Source: Clostridiales bacterium (GTDB lineage: Bacteria; Bacillota; Clostridia; Christensenellales; Aristaeellaceae). Taken from it: a stretch of 37,205 nucleotides of DNA. Location of the stretch: contig PITV01000002.1 in assembly GCA_017577285.1 (NCBI GenBank), positions 1 to 37,205 on the forward strand. Direction: 5' to 3'. Shown here piece by piece: positions 1 to 9,604 of this stretch (positions within the stretch are counted from its first letter, which is position 1; the number at the start of each line of letters is the position of its first letter). A model generated the notes under the pieces. The model was not told where the DNA came from. It ran no database searches and worked only from the letters and a program-made list of their open reading frames with translations. The position numbers and the translations under genes were made by a program.

Positions 1-23
1 CAACCAGAGTAAACGACAACGTG

Positions 24-740
24 TTAGCTCACGGCAAGGCAGAGGGGTGTAAAGGAGACAGCCTCCGCTGTGCCCCTTCTCCCCGCGGAAGCATGGTAAA
101 AAGGCGATACGGCGCCTGAATTGGAGGGCACGAGGATATAGGCGATGACCGCCAGCGCGATGCACAGGGGGATCGCGATCCATCTGACGCCCTTTCTATC
201 CCTGCACAGCATCAGCATCAGGCCCGCCATAACGGGAACGGCGTATACCAGCGTGTGTCTGTCTCCCCCGCTCAGCAGCGCGGCCGCCGTCAGCAGGCCC
301 ACCGACAGGGCCGCGCAGGATCCTGTCGCGCCCTGCAGGGCAAAGAAGGTGATCAGCATCGAAACGGTATAGGAAAAGGCGCAGACGATCTGGGGCGTAT
401 AGAATCCGAATACGCCCTCGTCCCCCCTCACCCGCAGGATGACGGCGCGGAACAGCTGTTCAAGGGCGAAAAACAGGCCCTTCTGAAAAAAGAAAAGGAT
501 CACCTGGGAAATGAAAAGACCGGCCAGCAGAAGCGCGCCCTTTTTCTTCATCATAACGGCGCACCACACGGTGAGCGCGCCGGAAAAGCACCACAAAAGA
601 CAGGCGCCGGCTGAGAACACGCCGGTCATCGCCTTCAGGCCGCACAGGGAAAGACCGCACGCCATCAGCAGGGCGGTGAGCATATCTCTCAGGCGGAACC
701 TCGCGTCCGCCCGCGTCCATCCATCAGTTAGGCGTGACAT
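24..740 (-). CDS. Multi-pass membrane protein, N-terminal part of a transglutaminase-like (TgpA/DUF3488-type) protein, apparently truncated near the window edge
   Basis: ORF with several hydrophobic segments; ATG at 740 with GGAGGTG RBS, overlapping the end of the DUF58 gene; MoxR-DUF58-transglutaminase is a common gene order. No transglutaminase domain before the stop at 24. Confidence 0.55.
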   Translation of the reverse strand: MSRLTDGWTRADARFRLRDMLTALLMACGLSLCGLKAMTGVFSAGACLLWCFSGALTVWCAVMMKKKGALLLAGLFISQVILFFFQKGLFFALEQLFRAVILRVRGDEGVFGFYTPQIVCAFSYTVSMLITFFALQGATGSCAALSVGLLTAAALLSGGDRHTLVYAVPVMAGLMLMLCRDRKGVRWIAIPLCIALAVIAYILVPSNSGAVSPFYHASAGRRGTAEAVSFTPLCLAVS

Positions 741-1866
741 AACACACCTCCACCAGATGATGCTGCAGCCGGGCCACGCAATCCTGCACATCCCCGGCAT
801 CAAAGGTGCAAAGATACAGCCGGGCGGAGGGCCCCATCCGGCGGATCGCAGATACGGCGTCCACGATCTTCGCGTCCAGCCTTGTGGTGATGATCATGAC
901 AGCGCCGGTGCGCCGCATGCGTCTGAGCTCCATCATCAGCACAGCGGAAAAATCCTCTGTTCCGTCAAAGGGCTGCATGGCCAGGATCTCCTGGAGCTGG
1001 TGCAGCCCGAAGGCGTTATCCGAGGCAAATTCCGTGGCGTTTTTTCCGTACACGGGCAGACGCACAGGGGATGAATCCCGCATCTGCAGGTCGGCACAGG
1101 CAACAGCCGTTTCGCAAAGGGCGTCCCTCAGCCTTTCCGTGCCGTCCTCCTCCGCTTCTCCCCCCGCGGGCAGGGCACAGTCCAGCAGGATCAGGGTATC
1201 CGGCGGTGACGGCATCTCATAGCGCCGCACCACCAGTTCGCGGCGGCGGGAGGAAAGCTTCCAGTGCACGCGCTTCATGGCATCGCCGGGACGGTAGGGA
1301 CGGGTATCCTCGGGGCTGGTATAATCCTCGCTGCTGCGGGAAAGAGGCCTGCTTCCCTCATCCCCGGCGATAAAATGCGGCTTTTCGATCTCAAAGGGCC
1401 GGGGCATGGAAAGCACAGCCCGCTCCCCTTCCCCCTTTTTCTTTCTGACAAAAAAGGAGAACATATCGCGGATCTCAACGCTCTTTACCCCGCACAGATA
1501 CGATCCCACATGGCGGGCCGTTCCCTTCACCTGCCTGCTGACATCCGAAAAAGCCCGGACGGGAAGGTCGATCTCCCCTTCTTCTCCGGGCAGGGCATAG
1601 CGCACCGTCACGCTCCCCGCCGGCAGCAGGCAGGTGTGGCGCACCAAGATATTGAGCAGTATATCCTCACCCCGCAAAAGCTGGGTGCCGGAAAACTCGC
1701 CCCTGCATTTCATAACGGCTGACGTCCACAGAACGCAGGCCAGCGAAAGCACAAGAAGGATGAACAGCAGGATGGCGATATAGTAAAACAGCAGTATTCC
1801 TGTTGAAAAAGCGGTGATCAGACAGCCCAGCAGGCAGAAAATCGCCGCCGCGGCACGCTTTGTCAT
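724..1866 (-). CDS. DUF58 domain-containing protein
   Basis: Motif SEDYTSPEDTRPYRPGDAMKRVHWKLSSRRRELVVRRYE plus two N-terminal TM segments; ATGA overlap with the upstream MoxR gene. Confidence 0.9.
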   Translation of the reverse strand: MTKRAAAAIFCLLGCLITAFSTGILLFYYIAILLFILLVLSLACVLWTSAVMKCRGEFSGTQLLRGEDILLNILVRHTCLLPAGSVTVRYALPGEEGEIDLPVRAFSDVSRQVKGTARHVGSYLCGVKSVEIRDMFSFFVRKKKGEGERAVLSMPRPFEIEKPHFIAGDEGSRPLSRSSEDYTSPEDTRPYRPGDAMKRVHWKLSSRRRELVVRRYEMPSPPDTLILLDCALPAGGEAEEDGTERLRDALCETAVACADLQMRDSSPVRLPVYGKNATEFASDNAFGLHQLQEILAMQPFDGTEDFSAVLMMELRRMRRTGAVMIITTRLDAKIVDAVSAIRRMGPSARLYLCTFDAGDVQDCVARLQHHLVEVCYVTPN

Positions 1867-2813
1867 GGCACGGGCACCCTGTTCACGATCTCATTCAGCA
1901 CACGGCCGGGCTGGATGCCCTTCATGCGGGCCTCGGGCGTCACGATCAGGCGGTGCGCCAGCACAGGATGCACCATGTGCCGCACATCATCTGGAATGAT
2001 ATAGTCACGGCCGGAAAGCAGGGCGCAGGCCTGCGCCGCGCGCACCAGCGCGATGGAGCCGCGGGGGGATACGCCCAGCTGCAGATCAGGGCAGCGCCGG
2101 GTGGCATCCGCGATCACGGCAACATACTTGCGCACCTCGGGAGCGCAGTAGATGCCGCCAATCTGCTCCTGCATGGCACAGATCTGGGAGGCGTCGCACA
2201 CGGGACCCAGCGTCTGCATGGGCGTGACACGGCCGGTATAGCGCTCCAGCACATCCGTTTCCTCCTCAACGGAGGGATAGCCGATATTGATGCACAGGAA
2301 AAAGCGGTCCATCTGGGCCTCCGGCAGCGGATAGGTGCCCACGAAGTCCACGGGATTCTGGGTCGCCATGACCATGAAGGGGCTGGGCAGCTTGCGGGTC
2401 ACGCCGTCCACCGTCACCTGTCCCTCCTCCATCACCTCCAGAAGGGAGGACTGGGTCTTGGGGGATGTGCGGTTGATCTCATCCGCCAGGATGATCTGAC
2501 TCATGACGGCGCCGGGCTTGAATTCCATCTCCCCTGTCTGCATGTTCACCATGGTGAAGCCCGTCACATCGGATGGCGTCACATCGGGGGTGAACTGGAT
2601 GCGCTTGAAGGAGCACTGAAGGCTTTTCGCCAGGGCGGAGGCCAGGGTGGTCTTACCCACACCGGGCACATCCTCGATCAGCACATGACCGCGGCAGAGC
2701 AGGGCGATGAGCATCAGCTCAATGGCCTCATCCTTTCCCACGATCACACGTCGGATATTCTGCTGAAGGGCATTGATCAAAGGCCGCGGCTGCGCCGCTG
2801 TATTCAAAGACAT
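1863..2813 (-). CDS. MoxR-family AAA ATPase
   Basis: Walker A EDVPGVGKTTLASALAK, RIQFTPDVTPSDVTGF, ILADEINRTSPKTQSSLLEVMEE. Confidence 0.95.
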   Translation of the reverse strand: MSLNTAAQPRPLINALQQNIRRVIVGKDEAIELMLIALLCRGHVLIEDVPGVGKTTLASALAKSLQCSFKRIQFTPDVTPSDVTGFTMVNMQTGEMEFKPGAVMSQIILADEINRTSPKTQSSLLEVMEEGQVTVDGVTRKLPSPFMVMATQNPVDFVGTYPLPEAQMDRFFLCINIGYPSVEEETDVLERYTGRVTPMQTLGPVCDASQICAMQEQIGGIYCAPEVRKYVAVIADATRRCPDLQLGVSPRGSIALVRAAQACALLSGRDYIIPDDVRHMVHPVLAHRLIVTPEARMKGIQPGRVLNEIVNRVPVP

Positions 2814-3113
2814 ACGGTTTCTCTCCTGTATCCTGTCAGTGTATCGGTCACCGGATCCCGTCCCGGAAAAGCGTGCTTTCCGCGCGGTCAGCGCCGGGTG
2901 CCGGAAGCTTTATATGCAAGGTCACAGCCGGAAGATCACTTTTCCGGCAGGCACATGACCAGTATACCAATACCCCGGTGAAAACGCAAATCCTTTTGAA
3001 CCGTTTCGTAAGATTTCCGTCACAATTTACATTCTATCCCGTCTTTCCGCCCGGTCCGCCTTTCCGGCAGGAAGAATATGGTTCTGATCCACAGCCTTAA
3101 AAAAACACAAAAT

Positions 3114-3144
3114 AAGGCGCATCCGCATTTTTCGGATACGCCTT
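3114..3144 (-). terminator. Intrinsic terminator downstream of the 3143-3625 gene
   Basis: Minus-strand stem AAGGCGTATCCG/CGGATGCGCCTT followed by ATTTTGTGTTTTTTT. Confidence 0.7.
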
Positions 3145-3625
3145 ACTCATCCCGTCCGGCAGCGCGCCACTGAAGGGTGCGGAGCACGTAGCTTTTATAT
3201 CCGGCCCGGGCGATATACTCCCACGCCTTGTCCTTTTCACCGTTTGCCCTGGTCACTTTATAACTGCGGAGCCGGTACCTTTTCGGATCCCTCAGATCGG
3301 GGATCTCATTGGACAGGAGCTGCACCATCGACCACAGCTTTCCCTTGTCCATAAACCGCATGTGCCTGTCGCTTAAACTGAAGCGGCACAGCACTTCCGG
3401 GGGATTCATGCCCTTGAAGATGATCTGATCCCGCTCGATCAGTATCTGATCCAGCGCGCGGTGCCTCACATAGCGCACATAGGGGGACAATTCCCGGTAG
3501 AAGGGGCTCCCTTTCAGCTTCTGGACCCTCATCAATTCCTTCTGCTTTCGCCGGCTGGAGACCGCCAGCAGCGCTACCGCCCCGATCCCCACGGCAATGC
3601 AGATCAACAGTACCCAAATTTTCAT
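3143..3625 (-). CDS. Hypothetical protein with one N-terminal TM segment
   Basis: Start MKIWVLLICIAVGIGAVALLAVSSRRKQ chosen over the longer ORF because of GAGGT RBS just upstream; a promoter lies at 3659-3687. Confidence 0.7.
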   Translation of the reverse strand: MKIWVLLICIAVGIGAVALLAVSSRRKQKELMRVQKLKGSPFYRELSPYVRYVRHRALDQILIERDQIIFKGMNPPEVLCRFSLSDRHMRFMDKGKLWSMVQLLSNEIPDLRDPKRYRLRSYKVTRANGEKDKAWEYIARAGYKSYVLRTLQWRAAGRDE

Positions 3626-3658
3626 GGGCGCAGACCTCGCATCCACAATATATAGTGT

Positions 3659-3687
3659 ATTGTAACACACCAAAACTTCATCTTCAA
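3659..3687 (-). promoter_or_regulatory. Sigma-A-type promoter TTGAAG-N17-TACAAT
   Basis: -35 at 3682-3687, -10 at 3659-3664, spacer 17. Confidence 0.6.
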
Positions 3688-3700
3688 CCGTCATTCATAT

Positions 3701-3720
3701 ATTTTATCGAATTGTAATAT
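3701..3720 (-). promoter_or_regulatory. Candidate regulator box ATATTACAATTCGATAAAAT
   Basis: Minus-strand 20-mer matching the box at 5904-5923 at 19/20 positions, 13 nt upstream of the -35. Confidence 0.5.
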
Positions 3721-4118
3721 TTGTTCATGATTGCACAAAATAGTGTATCCCTCTCTGCTCCGTTCACAGCGTTCCGGCGCGCTGTTTTCTTTCTTTTGGG
3801 GAGGCTCTAACACTTTCTTCACGCCCTGTCTGCGATTGTATCAGACCGGCGGAACGCCCTTTCATCCTCATCCTTCTTGTCTCCCAAAAAAAAGAAAAGC
3901 GCCATGCCCGGTCATGATCCGGCATGACGCACGGCCCTGAAAAAAGTTCCGCTTTGTCCTTCCGCTTTCCGCCCCATCCTTCCCGGGGTCCGGTCCGCAA
4001 CCGGTCCATCCCGCTCCTGAATCGTTCCCGCGCCGGCCTGTCCCTCTGTCCGGGATCAGAGCCCTGCACCAAAGCCGGCGTCCGCGCATCAGCAGCGGCG
4101 GAAAGGAACAAAAAAAGA

Positions 4119-4140
4119 GAGGCACCCTTGCGGATGCCTC
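4119..4140 (-). terminator. Intrinsic terminator of the 5'-nucleotidase gene
   Basis: Stem GAGGCATCC / GGGTGCCTC with GCAA tetraloop followed by TCTTTTTTT on the minus strand. Confidence 0.8.
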
Positions 4141-4157
4141 CCCTTTATGAAGCTTTA

Positions 4158-5810
4158 TTACGGAGCTTCGGTAATGACGATGATACGATCCTGGCCCCAC
4201 AGATCGGCGTATTCTTCGCCGACGCTGCCGCCGAGGGTATCAACGATGTAGTCGATCACGGTCTCATAGTCATACTTGACTTCGTCGAGCAGAACGGTAT
4301 CGCCGATGAACATGCAGGTGCCGTCGCCGCCGGACTTGAGCATATAGTTATGAGAAGCCACGGTGTAGATCCTTTCGGGATCCAGAGGCTCGCCGTTGAT
4401 CATGACGTTCTTTACACGGTATTCGCCGGTAACAGCCACGAACATGCCGTTCTCATCCTTCTCGCAGGTGGAGGGCAGATAAGAATGGATCTCATAGGTG
4501 AGGCCGCTGACCTGCAGGAAGCCGCCGTTTTCACCGGGCACAGCGCGGCTGGTCCACTCCAGAGCGTCCAGGATCTGCTGACCGGTCGCTTCGACCATGC
4601 ACAGCATGTTGCCGAAGGGATGGCAGGCCTTGATCTGGTTCAGGGTGATATCGCCGGCAGCGATGGTGGCACGGATGCCGCCGCCGTTTACCAGAGCCAC
4701 ATCGGCGCCGGTAGCGTCACGGTAGGCATCGGCGACCAGGTCGCCCAGGTTGGATTCGCAGCAGCGGATGATGCGGGCGCCGGTGGTGGGATCATTGATG
4801 ATCAGATCCACATCGGTATGGGCGACCACTTCAGCCAGCTTGGCATTCACAGCATCGGTCTGTTCAGCCATGATGGGGCTGAATTCGTTGGTGAGGCCGG
4901 TCAGGCCAACGATGCCGTCAGCCAGGGTCCACTGATACAGGCCGGTGGAAACCTTGCCGTCAGTGGAGATGCGGCAGTAGCCGATAGCCTGCAGCTTGGT
5001 GCCGCAAGCGGTCAGCAGAACAGGCTCGCCGTCCTTGTTGAGGACTTCTTCCTGCGCCATGATGGAATGGCTGTGGCCGTCCAGCATCGCGTCGATGCCG
5101 TTGGTGGCGGCAATGACCTGAGTGCTCATCCAGGGAGAGGAAGCTTCGTCGATTCCCAGGTGAGCCAGCGCGATGACATACTGGGCGCCTTCAGCGCGGG
5201 CAGCGTCAACAGCGGTCTGAACAGCGGCATACAGTTTCTCGCCGGTCAGATCCTGGCAGAAGCCGTACACATAGTTGCCTTCGCCGTCCTGGAAGAAGGT
5301 GGGGGTGGACTTGGTGAAGGTTTCGGGAGTGGAGATACCCACGAAAGCGATCTTCACGCCGTCATAGTCCTTGATGATGTAGGGGGCGAGAACGGGCTCG
5401 TCCATGTAGGTGAAGTTGCAGCTGATGTAGGGGAACTGAGCCTGATTTTCCACGATGTCCATGAAGCGGTCCATGCCGTAGTCGAACTCATGGTTGCCGG
5501 GGATGGCAATGTCATATCCCAGCGCGTTCATCAGGTTGATGTCCACTTCGCCCTTGGTGATGGCGCCCAGCGCTTCACCCTGGATGGAGTCGCCGTCATC
5601 CACCAGCATGACGTAGTTGGAAGCAGACAGCTGCTGCTTGATGCCGTACAGACCGGTATAGGACCAGCCCTGATCCACACCGCAGTGCACATCGCTGGTA
5701 TACAGGATCACCAGATCCTTGGCCAGAGCGGGGGCAGCGGCTTCCTCAGCAAAGGCGCATACGCTGAACAGCATGACCAGCGCCAGAGCGAGGGCAAGAA
5801 GCTTTTTCAT
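4158..5810 (-). CDS. Secreted 5'-nucleotidase / UDP-sugar hydrolase-type metallophosphoesterase
   Basis: Signal peptide; ILYTSDVHCG, VDDGDSIQG, IPGNHEFDYG metallophosphatase motifs; C-terminal 5'-nucleotidase domain (VALVNGGGIRATI, NPFGN-like HPFGNML). Confidence 0.92.
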   Translation of the reverse strand: MKKLLALALALVMLFSVCAFAEEAAAPALAKDLVILYTSDVHCGVDQGWSYTGLYGIKQQLSASNYVMLVDDGDSIQGEALGAITKGEVDINLMNALGYDIAIPGNHEFDYGMDRFMDIVENQAQFPYISCNFTYMDEPVLAPYIIKDYDGVKIAFVGISTPETFTKSTPTFFQDGEGNYVYGFCQDLTGEKLYAAVQTAVDAARAEGAQYVIALAHLGIDEASSPWMSTQVIAATNGIDAMLDGHSHSIMAQEEVLNKDGEPVLLTACGTKLQAIGYCRISTDGKVSTGLYQWTLADGIVGLTGLTNEFSPIMAEQTDAVNAKLAEVVAHTDVDLIINDPTTGARIIRCCESNLGDLVADAYRDATGADVALVNGGGIRATIAAGDITLNQIKACHPFGNMLCMVEATGQQILDALEWTSRAVPGENGGFLQVSGLTYEIHSYLPSTCEKDENGMFVAVTGEYRVKNVMINGEPLDPERIYTVASHNYMLKSGGDGTCMFIGDTVLLDEVKYDYETVIDYIVDTLGGSVGEEYADLWGQDRIIVITEAP

Positions 5811-5860
5811 AAGAAATCTCCTCCTTGTGATAGTTTTTCCGGAAATTGTTCCTAAATTGT

Positions 5861-5889
5861 ATTATATCAACAAGCACGGCCCATTTCAA
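5861..5889 (-). promoter_or_regulatory. Sigma-A promoter TTGAAA-N17-TATAAT of the 5'-nucleotidase gene
   Basis: -35 at 5884-5889, -10 at 5861-5866, spacer 17. Confidence 0.75.
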
Positions 5890-5903
5890 TATGAACAGGC
5901 CCG

Positions 5904-5923
5904 ATTTAATCGAATTGTAATAT
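5904..5923 (-). promoter_or_regulatory. Candidate regulator box ATATTACAATTCGATTAAAT
   Basis: 19/20 match to the box at 3701-3720, 14 nt upstream of the -35. Confidence 0.5.
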
Positions 5924-5974
5924 GAAAAAGGCCGCTTTCACCGGCATCCGCGCCCCCGGCGGGGCAAGCAAAAA

Positions 5975-5992
5975 GGCGTCCCGCGGGACGCC
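5975..5992 (-). terminator. Intrinsic terminator of the NCS2 permease gene
   Basis: Perfect palindrome GGCGTCCCGCGGGACGCC followed by TTTTTG on the minus strand. Confidence 0.75.
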
Positions 5993-6028
5993 CTGAAAAC
6001 CGTTTTGCGGATCTGTCTGCTCTTTGGA

Positions 6029-7477
6029 TCAGTGGGTGAAAAACAGCGTCAGCAGGAACAGCACGCTGATGACGATGCTGCTCGCCTTGATCTCCTTCGC
6101 CCGGCCGGACAGCAGCAGGATGACCACATGAGAAATGAGGCCGAACGCGATGCCGAAGGACACGTTATAGGTGAAAGGGATCAGCGCGACCGTCAGGAAC
6201 GCCGGCACGGAACAGGAGATATCCGTCCAGTCGATGCCCTTGACGCCCTGCATCATCAGCACGCCCACATACACCAGCACGGCGGAGGTGGCGCAGCCGG
6301 GGATCAGCTGGGCCAGAGGGCTGAAGAACATGGCGATGACGAACAGGAGCCCCGTCACCACACTGGCGAAACCGGTGCGGGCGCCGGCGGCAATACCGGA
6401 GGCGCTCTCCACAAAGGTGCTGACCGTGCTGGTGCCGCAGACAGAACCGCCCACCGTGGCGATGGCGTCGGCGATCATGCCGCGGTCCATGCTCTTTTCG
6501 ATGCCCTTCTCCTTCAGCAGGCCTCCCCTGTCGCAGGCGGCGTACATGGTGCCCAGCGTATCGAACATATCCAGCATGCACATGGCCAGCACACTGGTGA
6601 TGAGGGTGATGGCAAGGTTTCCGGCGCCGTGGGCGCTGATATAGGCGGAAAAGTCAAAGCCCTCGCGGAACACCGCGCCGAAGCTCTCCTGCCCGAACTG
6701 TCTGAAGGAATCCAGCGGATTGGAAAAGGAAACGCTCACAACGGGCTCGGCGCCGGTATAGAAGCCCTTCACCGTGAGCCCCAGCAGGTAGTACAGCGCC
6801 GCGCCGCCCAGCATGCCCAGCAGCGCCGCGCCCTTCACCTTCCTGTGATCCAGCACCGCGATCAGCAGCAGCGTCATCACGCATACGATGATGGGCATGA
6901 TATCCCCCCAGCTGTTGCTGATCAGGTTCAGGCTGTGCAGGGACACGCAGGTGGACGGATCGGCGATCACCATTTTGCTGCTCTCCAGGCCGATCAGGGC
7001 GATGAACAGGCCGATGCCCACCGAAATGGCGCTGCGCACAGCGGGCGGGATGGCGCTGACGATGATCCTGCGCCCGCCGGTGACCGTAAGGATGAAGAAC
7101 ACGATGCCGTCAAACAGCACCGCCACCAGCGCGTTGGCGTAAGTGAATCCCATCTGCATGCAGAAGGTATACACAAAGTAGGCGTTCAGGCCCATGGCGC
7201 TGGCCTGGGCCAGCGGCAGGTTGGCCAGCAGTCCCGTCAGAACAGTGCCCAGAATGGCGCTGACGGCGGTGGCCACATAGATGGCGCCATAGGATACGCC
7301 CAGCTGGCTGAGCATATTGGAATTGACCATCAGGATATAGACCATGGCAAAGAAGGTGGTCATACCGCCGCCGATCTCCCGGCGGATATCGCTTCCCCGC
7401 TCGGTGATGCGGAACTTTCTGTCCAGAAAGCCGCTCAGCGCGCCGCCCTCCCGGCTCTGTTTCGAATTTTCACTCAT
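6029..7477 (-). CDS. NCS2-family (AzgA-like) purine permease
   Basis: GGGMTTFFAMVYILMVNSNML, ASAMGLNAYFVYTFCM, GTSTVSTFVESASGIAAGARTGF motifs; many TM segments. Confidence 0.93.
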   Translation of the reverse strand: MSENSKQSREGGALSGFLDRKFRITERGSDIRREIGGGMTTFFAMVYILMVNSNMLSQLGVSYGAIYVATAVSAILGTVLTGLLANLPLAQASAMGLNAYFVYTFCMQMGFTYANALVAVLFDGIVFFILTVTGGRRIIVSAIPPAVRSAISVGIGLFIALIGLESSKMVIADPSTCVSLHSLNLISNSWGDIMPIIVCVMTLLLIAVLDHRKVKGAALLGMLGGAALYYLLGLTVKGFYTGAEPVVSVSFSNPLDSFRQFGQESFGAVFREGFDFSAYISAHGAGNLAITLITSVLAMCMLDMFDTLGTMYAACDRGGLLKEKGIEKSMDRGMIADAIATVGGSVCGTSTVSTFVESASGIAAGARTGFASVVTGLLFVIAMFFSPLAQLIPGCATSAVLVYVGVLMMQGVKGIDWTDISCSVPAFLTVALIPFTYNVSFGIAFGLISHVVILLLSGRAKEIKASSIVISVLFLLTLFFTH

Positions 7478-7538
7478 TTCGTTTCTCCGGTCTGCTTTCG
7501 TTTATTCTGTCAGTCTTCCATCCGTTTCAGGGATCAGA

Positions 7539-8249
7539 TCACAGGATGGGCGTATACTCCACGCAGGTCACATTTTCCGCTTTTTCCATCAGTTCATCCA
7601 CCTGCTTGTAGGTGATGGGGATGCGGCTGCGGATCATGATATCGCAGTCATACATATTTTCCGGCAGGAACTTCTCCTTGCGCTCAAAAACATGCGCCTT
7701 GTGTTCATCCAGAAATTTCCCCATTTCCTCCCGGAAGGCGGGGATATTCCTGACAGTGAAGTGAAGATGCGAACTGGCATAGCCGTCCATGCCCACGGGG
7801 AAGCGGTGCATGAGCACCTGCAGCACCACCACCAGCGCGGTGCCCATGATGCCCAGGATGTACATGCCGGCCCCCACAGCCAGGCCGATGCCGGCGGTGA
7901 TCCAGATGCCCGCCGCGGTGGTCAGGCCGCGGATACCGCCCTCCTGCTTGTAGATGACACCGGCACCCAGGAAGCTGACGCCCGTCACCACCTGCGCGGC
8001 GATACGGGCGGCATCGGCGCCCCGGATCCCCTCGTCGTTCGCCGTGATGTCGAAGAAAGCGTATTTGCTCACGATCATCATCAGCGCGGCGGCACAGCAT
8101 ACCAGAAAATGGGTACGAATGCCGGCGCCCTTGCTCCTTTTGCCGCGCTCATAGCCGATAGCAGCGCCGAACAGGCTGGCGATCAGCAGACGGACAAAGA
8201 ACTCCAGATATAAAAGACTGCCCGTTTCTTTTCCGAACAATGAAAACAT
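7539..8249 (-). CDS. MgtC/SapB family protein
   Basis: ASLFGAAIGYERGKRSKGAGIRTHFLVCCAAALMM and LGAGVIYKQEGGIRGLTTAAGIW. Confidence 0.93.
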   Translation of the reverse strand: MFSLFGKETGSLLYLEFFVRLLIASLFGAAIGYERGKRSKGAGIRTHFLVCCAAALMMIVSKYAFFDITANDEGIRGADAARIAAQVVTGVSFLGAGVIYKQEGGIRGLTTAAGIWITAGIGLAVGAGMYILGIMGTALVVVLQVLMHRFPVGMDGYASSHLHFTVRNIPAFREEMGKFLDEHKAHVFERKEKFLPENMYDCDIMIRSRIPITYKQVDELMEKAENVTCVEYTPIL

Positions 8250-8374
8250 ATGTGATTCCTCCTTTGAGTCAACCTGTATTTTATCACATAAATCAATGTT
8301 TGTCTATCCCTTTCCGCTTCGCCTGTCCGCATTCATGTTTTAATTGAAAACAGCCGGAAAACGGCATGAAAAAA

Positions 8375-8398
8375 GATCCCGGGCGCGTGTCCGGGATC
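8375..8398 (-). terminator. Intrinsic terminator
   Basis: Stem GATCCCGG/CCGGGATC followed by TTTTTTC on the minus strand. Confidence 0.75.
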
Positions 8399-8416
8399 CG
8401 GGTCATATACGGCCGG

Positions 8417-9410
8417 TCATCTGAGATAGCTCTCGAAGATCTCCTCAAAGATGCCTTCCTCTGTAATGGTATCGATGCGCTCGCCGACGGCATAATCCTG
8501 CCCCACCATATAGCTGCGGGGATAGCCGTTGACATGGAACAGTTCCACCAGGCCGGGGCTGTCCTCCGCCATGATGAAGGTGTATCCCATCTCCTTCTTG
8601 AAGGCCGCGATCTCATCATTGTTATCCTGCGAGGAAAACGCCACCACGGCGATGCGGTCCCTGTACTCATCATAGGCCTTCCCCATGAATTCATCCTGCA
8701 CCACACACCAGTTGCAGCCGATAAAGAAGAAATTGATCAATACGGCATCATACTGCTGCAGCAGACCGCTCAGCGTATACACATCCCCGTCGCAGGAAAC
8801 GAACAGGAAATCATCCAGCACCGTTCCCGGGGCAATGGATACACGGGCATCGAAAAGATCATAGCGATTGCTCATTTCAAAGAAATTGGTCAGCTCGGGA
8901 TCTCTTTCGGGTGCGCTTGCAAGACCGGTCAGATCACTGACGGCATACACTGCGCTTTCCTTGACATCGGGTTTTCCGTCCCCTTCCTGCAGCTGCAGTT
9001 CGTATGTGACCTGAACTTCAAACCCGTTGCCGCGATCAAAGAAATAGTACGAGGTCTCAATGCCCCTGTTCTGTGTGCATACGCACATGCCCAGCGAGTT
9101 CCCGCCGTATTCAAAGGCAACGCCGCCGGTAAAGGGGATATCTCCCAGCCACTGCGCTTTCCCGTCCATGAACTCATAGACCTTCAGCACGGCATCCGTC
9201 TGCCTGTCTCCGCAGCAGACGAGCAGATCGGGGATATCATCCCTGTTTATATATCCCATTGTATAATCCACGGCATCCGCCGGCAGCTCACTGCCCTGCA
9301 GGAACGCCCTGTACACCGTCTGCCACTCCTCTTCCGCGGCGGCAGATACACAGCCGGCCAGCAGCACGGCGGCCAGCAGAATACACAATACATTCTTCAT
9401 ACGCTTCATC
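8417..9410 (-). CDS. Lipoprotein with novel N-terminal domain fused to a thioredoxin/TlpA-like redoxin domain
   Basis: Start at MKRMKNVLC behind AAGGAGG; lipobox LLAGC; C-terminal LINFFFIGCNWCVVQDEFM...FIMAEDSPGLVELFHVNGYPRSYMV thioredoxin-like with CNWC. Confidence 0.8.
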
Positions 9411-9563
9411 AGCAGCCTCCTTATCGGTCTTTCTTTCATCTGTTCTGTTGTTTCCGGATTTCCAGCTGACCTCATTATACGGCACATCAGAGCTTTTGTC
9501 GACAGGAAAAAACGCGTTCCCCGCGAAAAAGGAAAAAAATCTCACCGCATTTTCAAAGAAAAA

Positions 9564-9587
9564 GACCCCGGACATGCATCCGGGATC
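9564..9587 (-). terminator. Intrinsic terminator
   Basis: Stem GATCCCGG/CCGGGGTC followed by TTTTTCTTTG on the minus strand. Confidence 0.7.
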
Positions 9588-9604
9588 CTGTCATCAGTTC
9601 CGTG

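Noticed and set aside
2938-3073. Repeated TTTCCGGCAGG near 2941 and 3061
   Set aside because: Short, GC-rich and only two copies; no supporting structure, likely chance.
3924-5855. 643-aa plus-strand ORF opposite the 5'-nucleotidase
   Set aside because: Low-complexity His/Gly/Ala-rich shadow translation antisense to a clear enzyme; no credible RBS or family.
6005-7615. 536-aa plus-strand ORF opposite the NCS2 permease
   Set aside because: Antisense shadow ORF rich in H/Q/D/G from GC-rich codon structure of the real gene.
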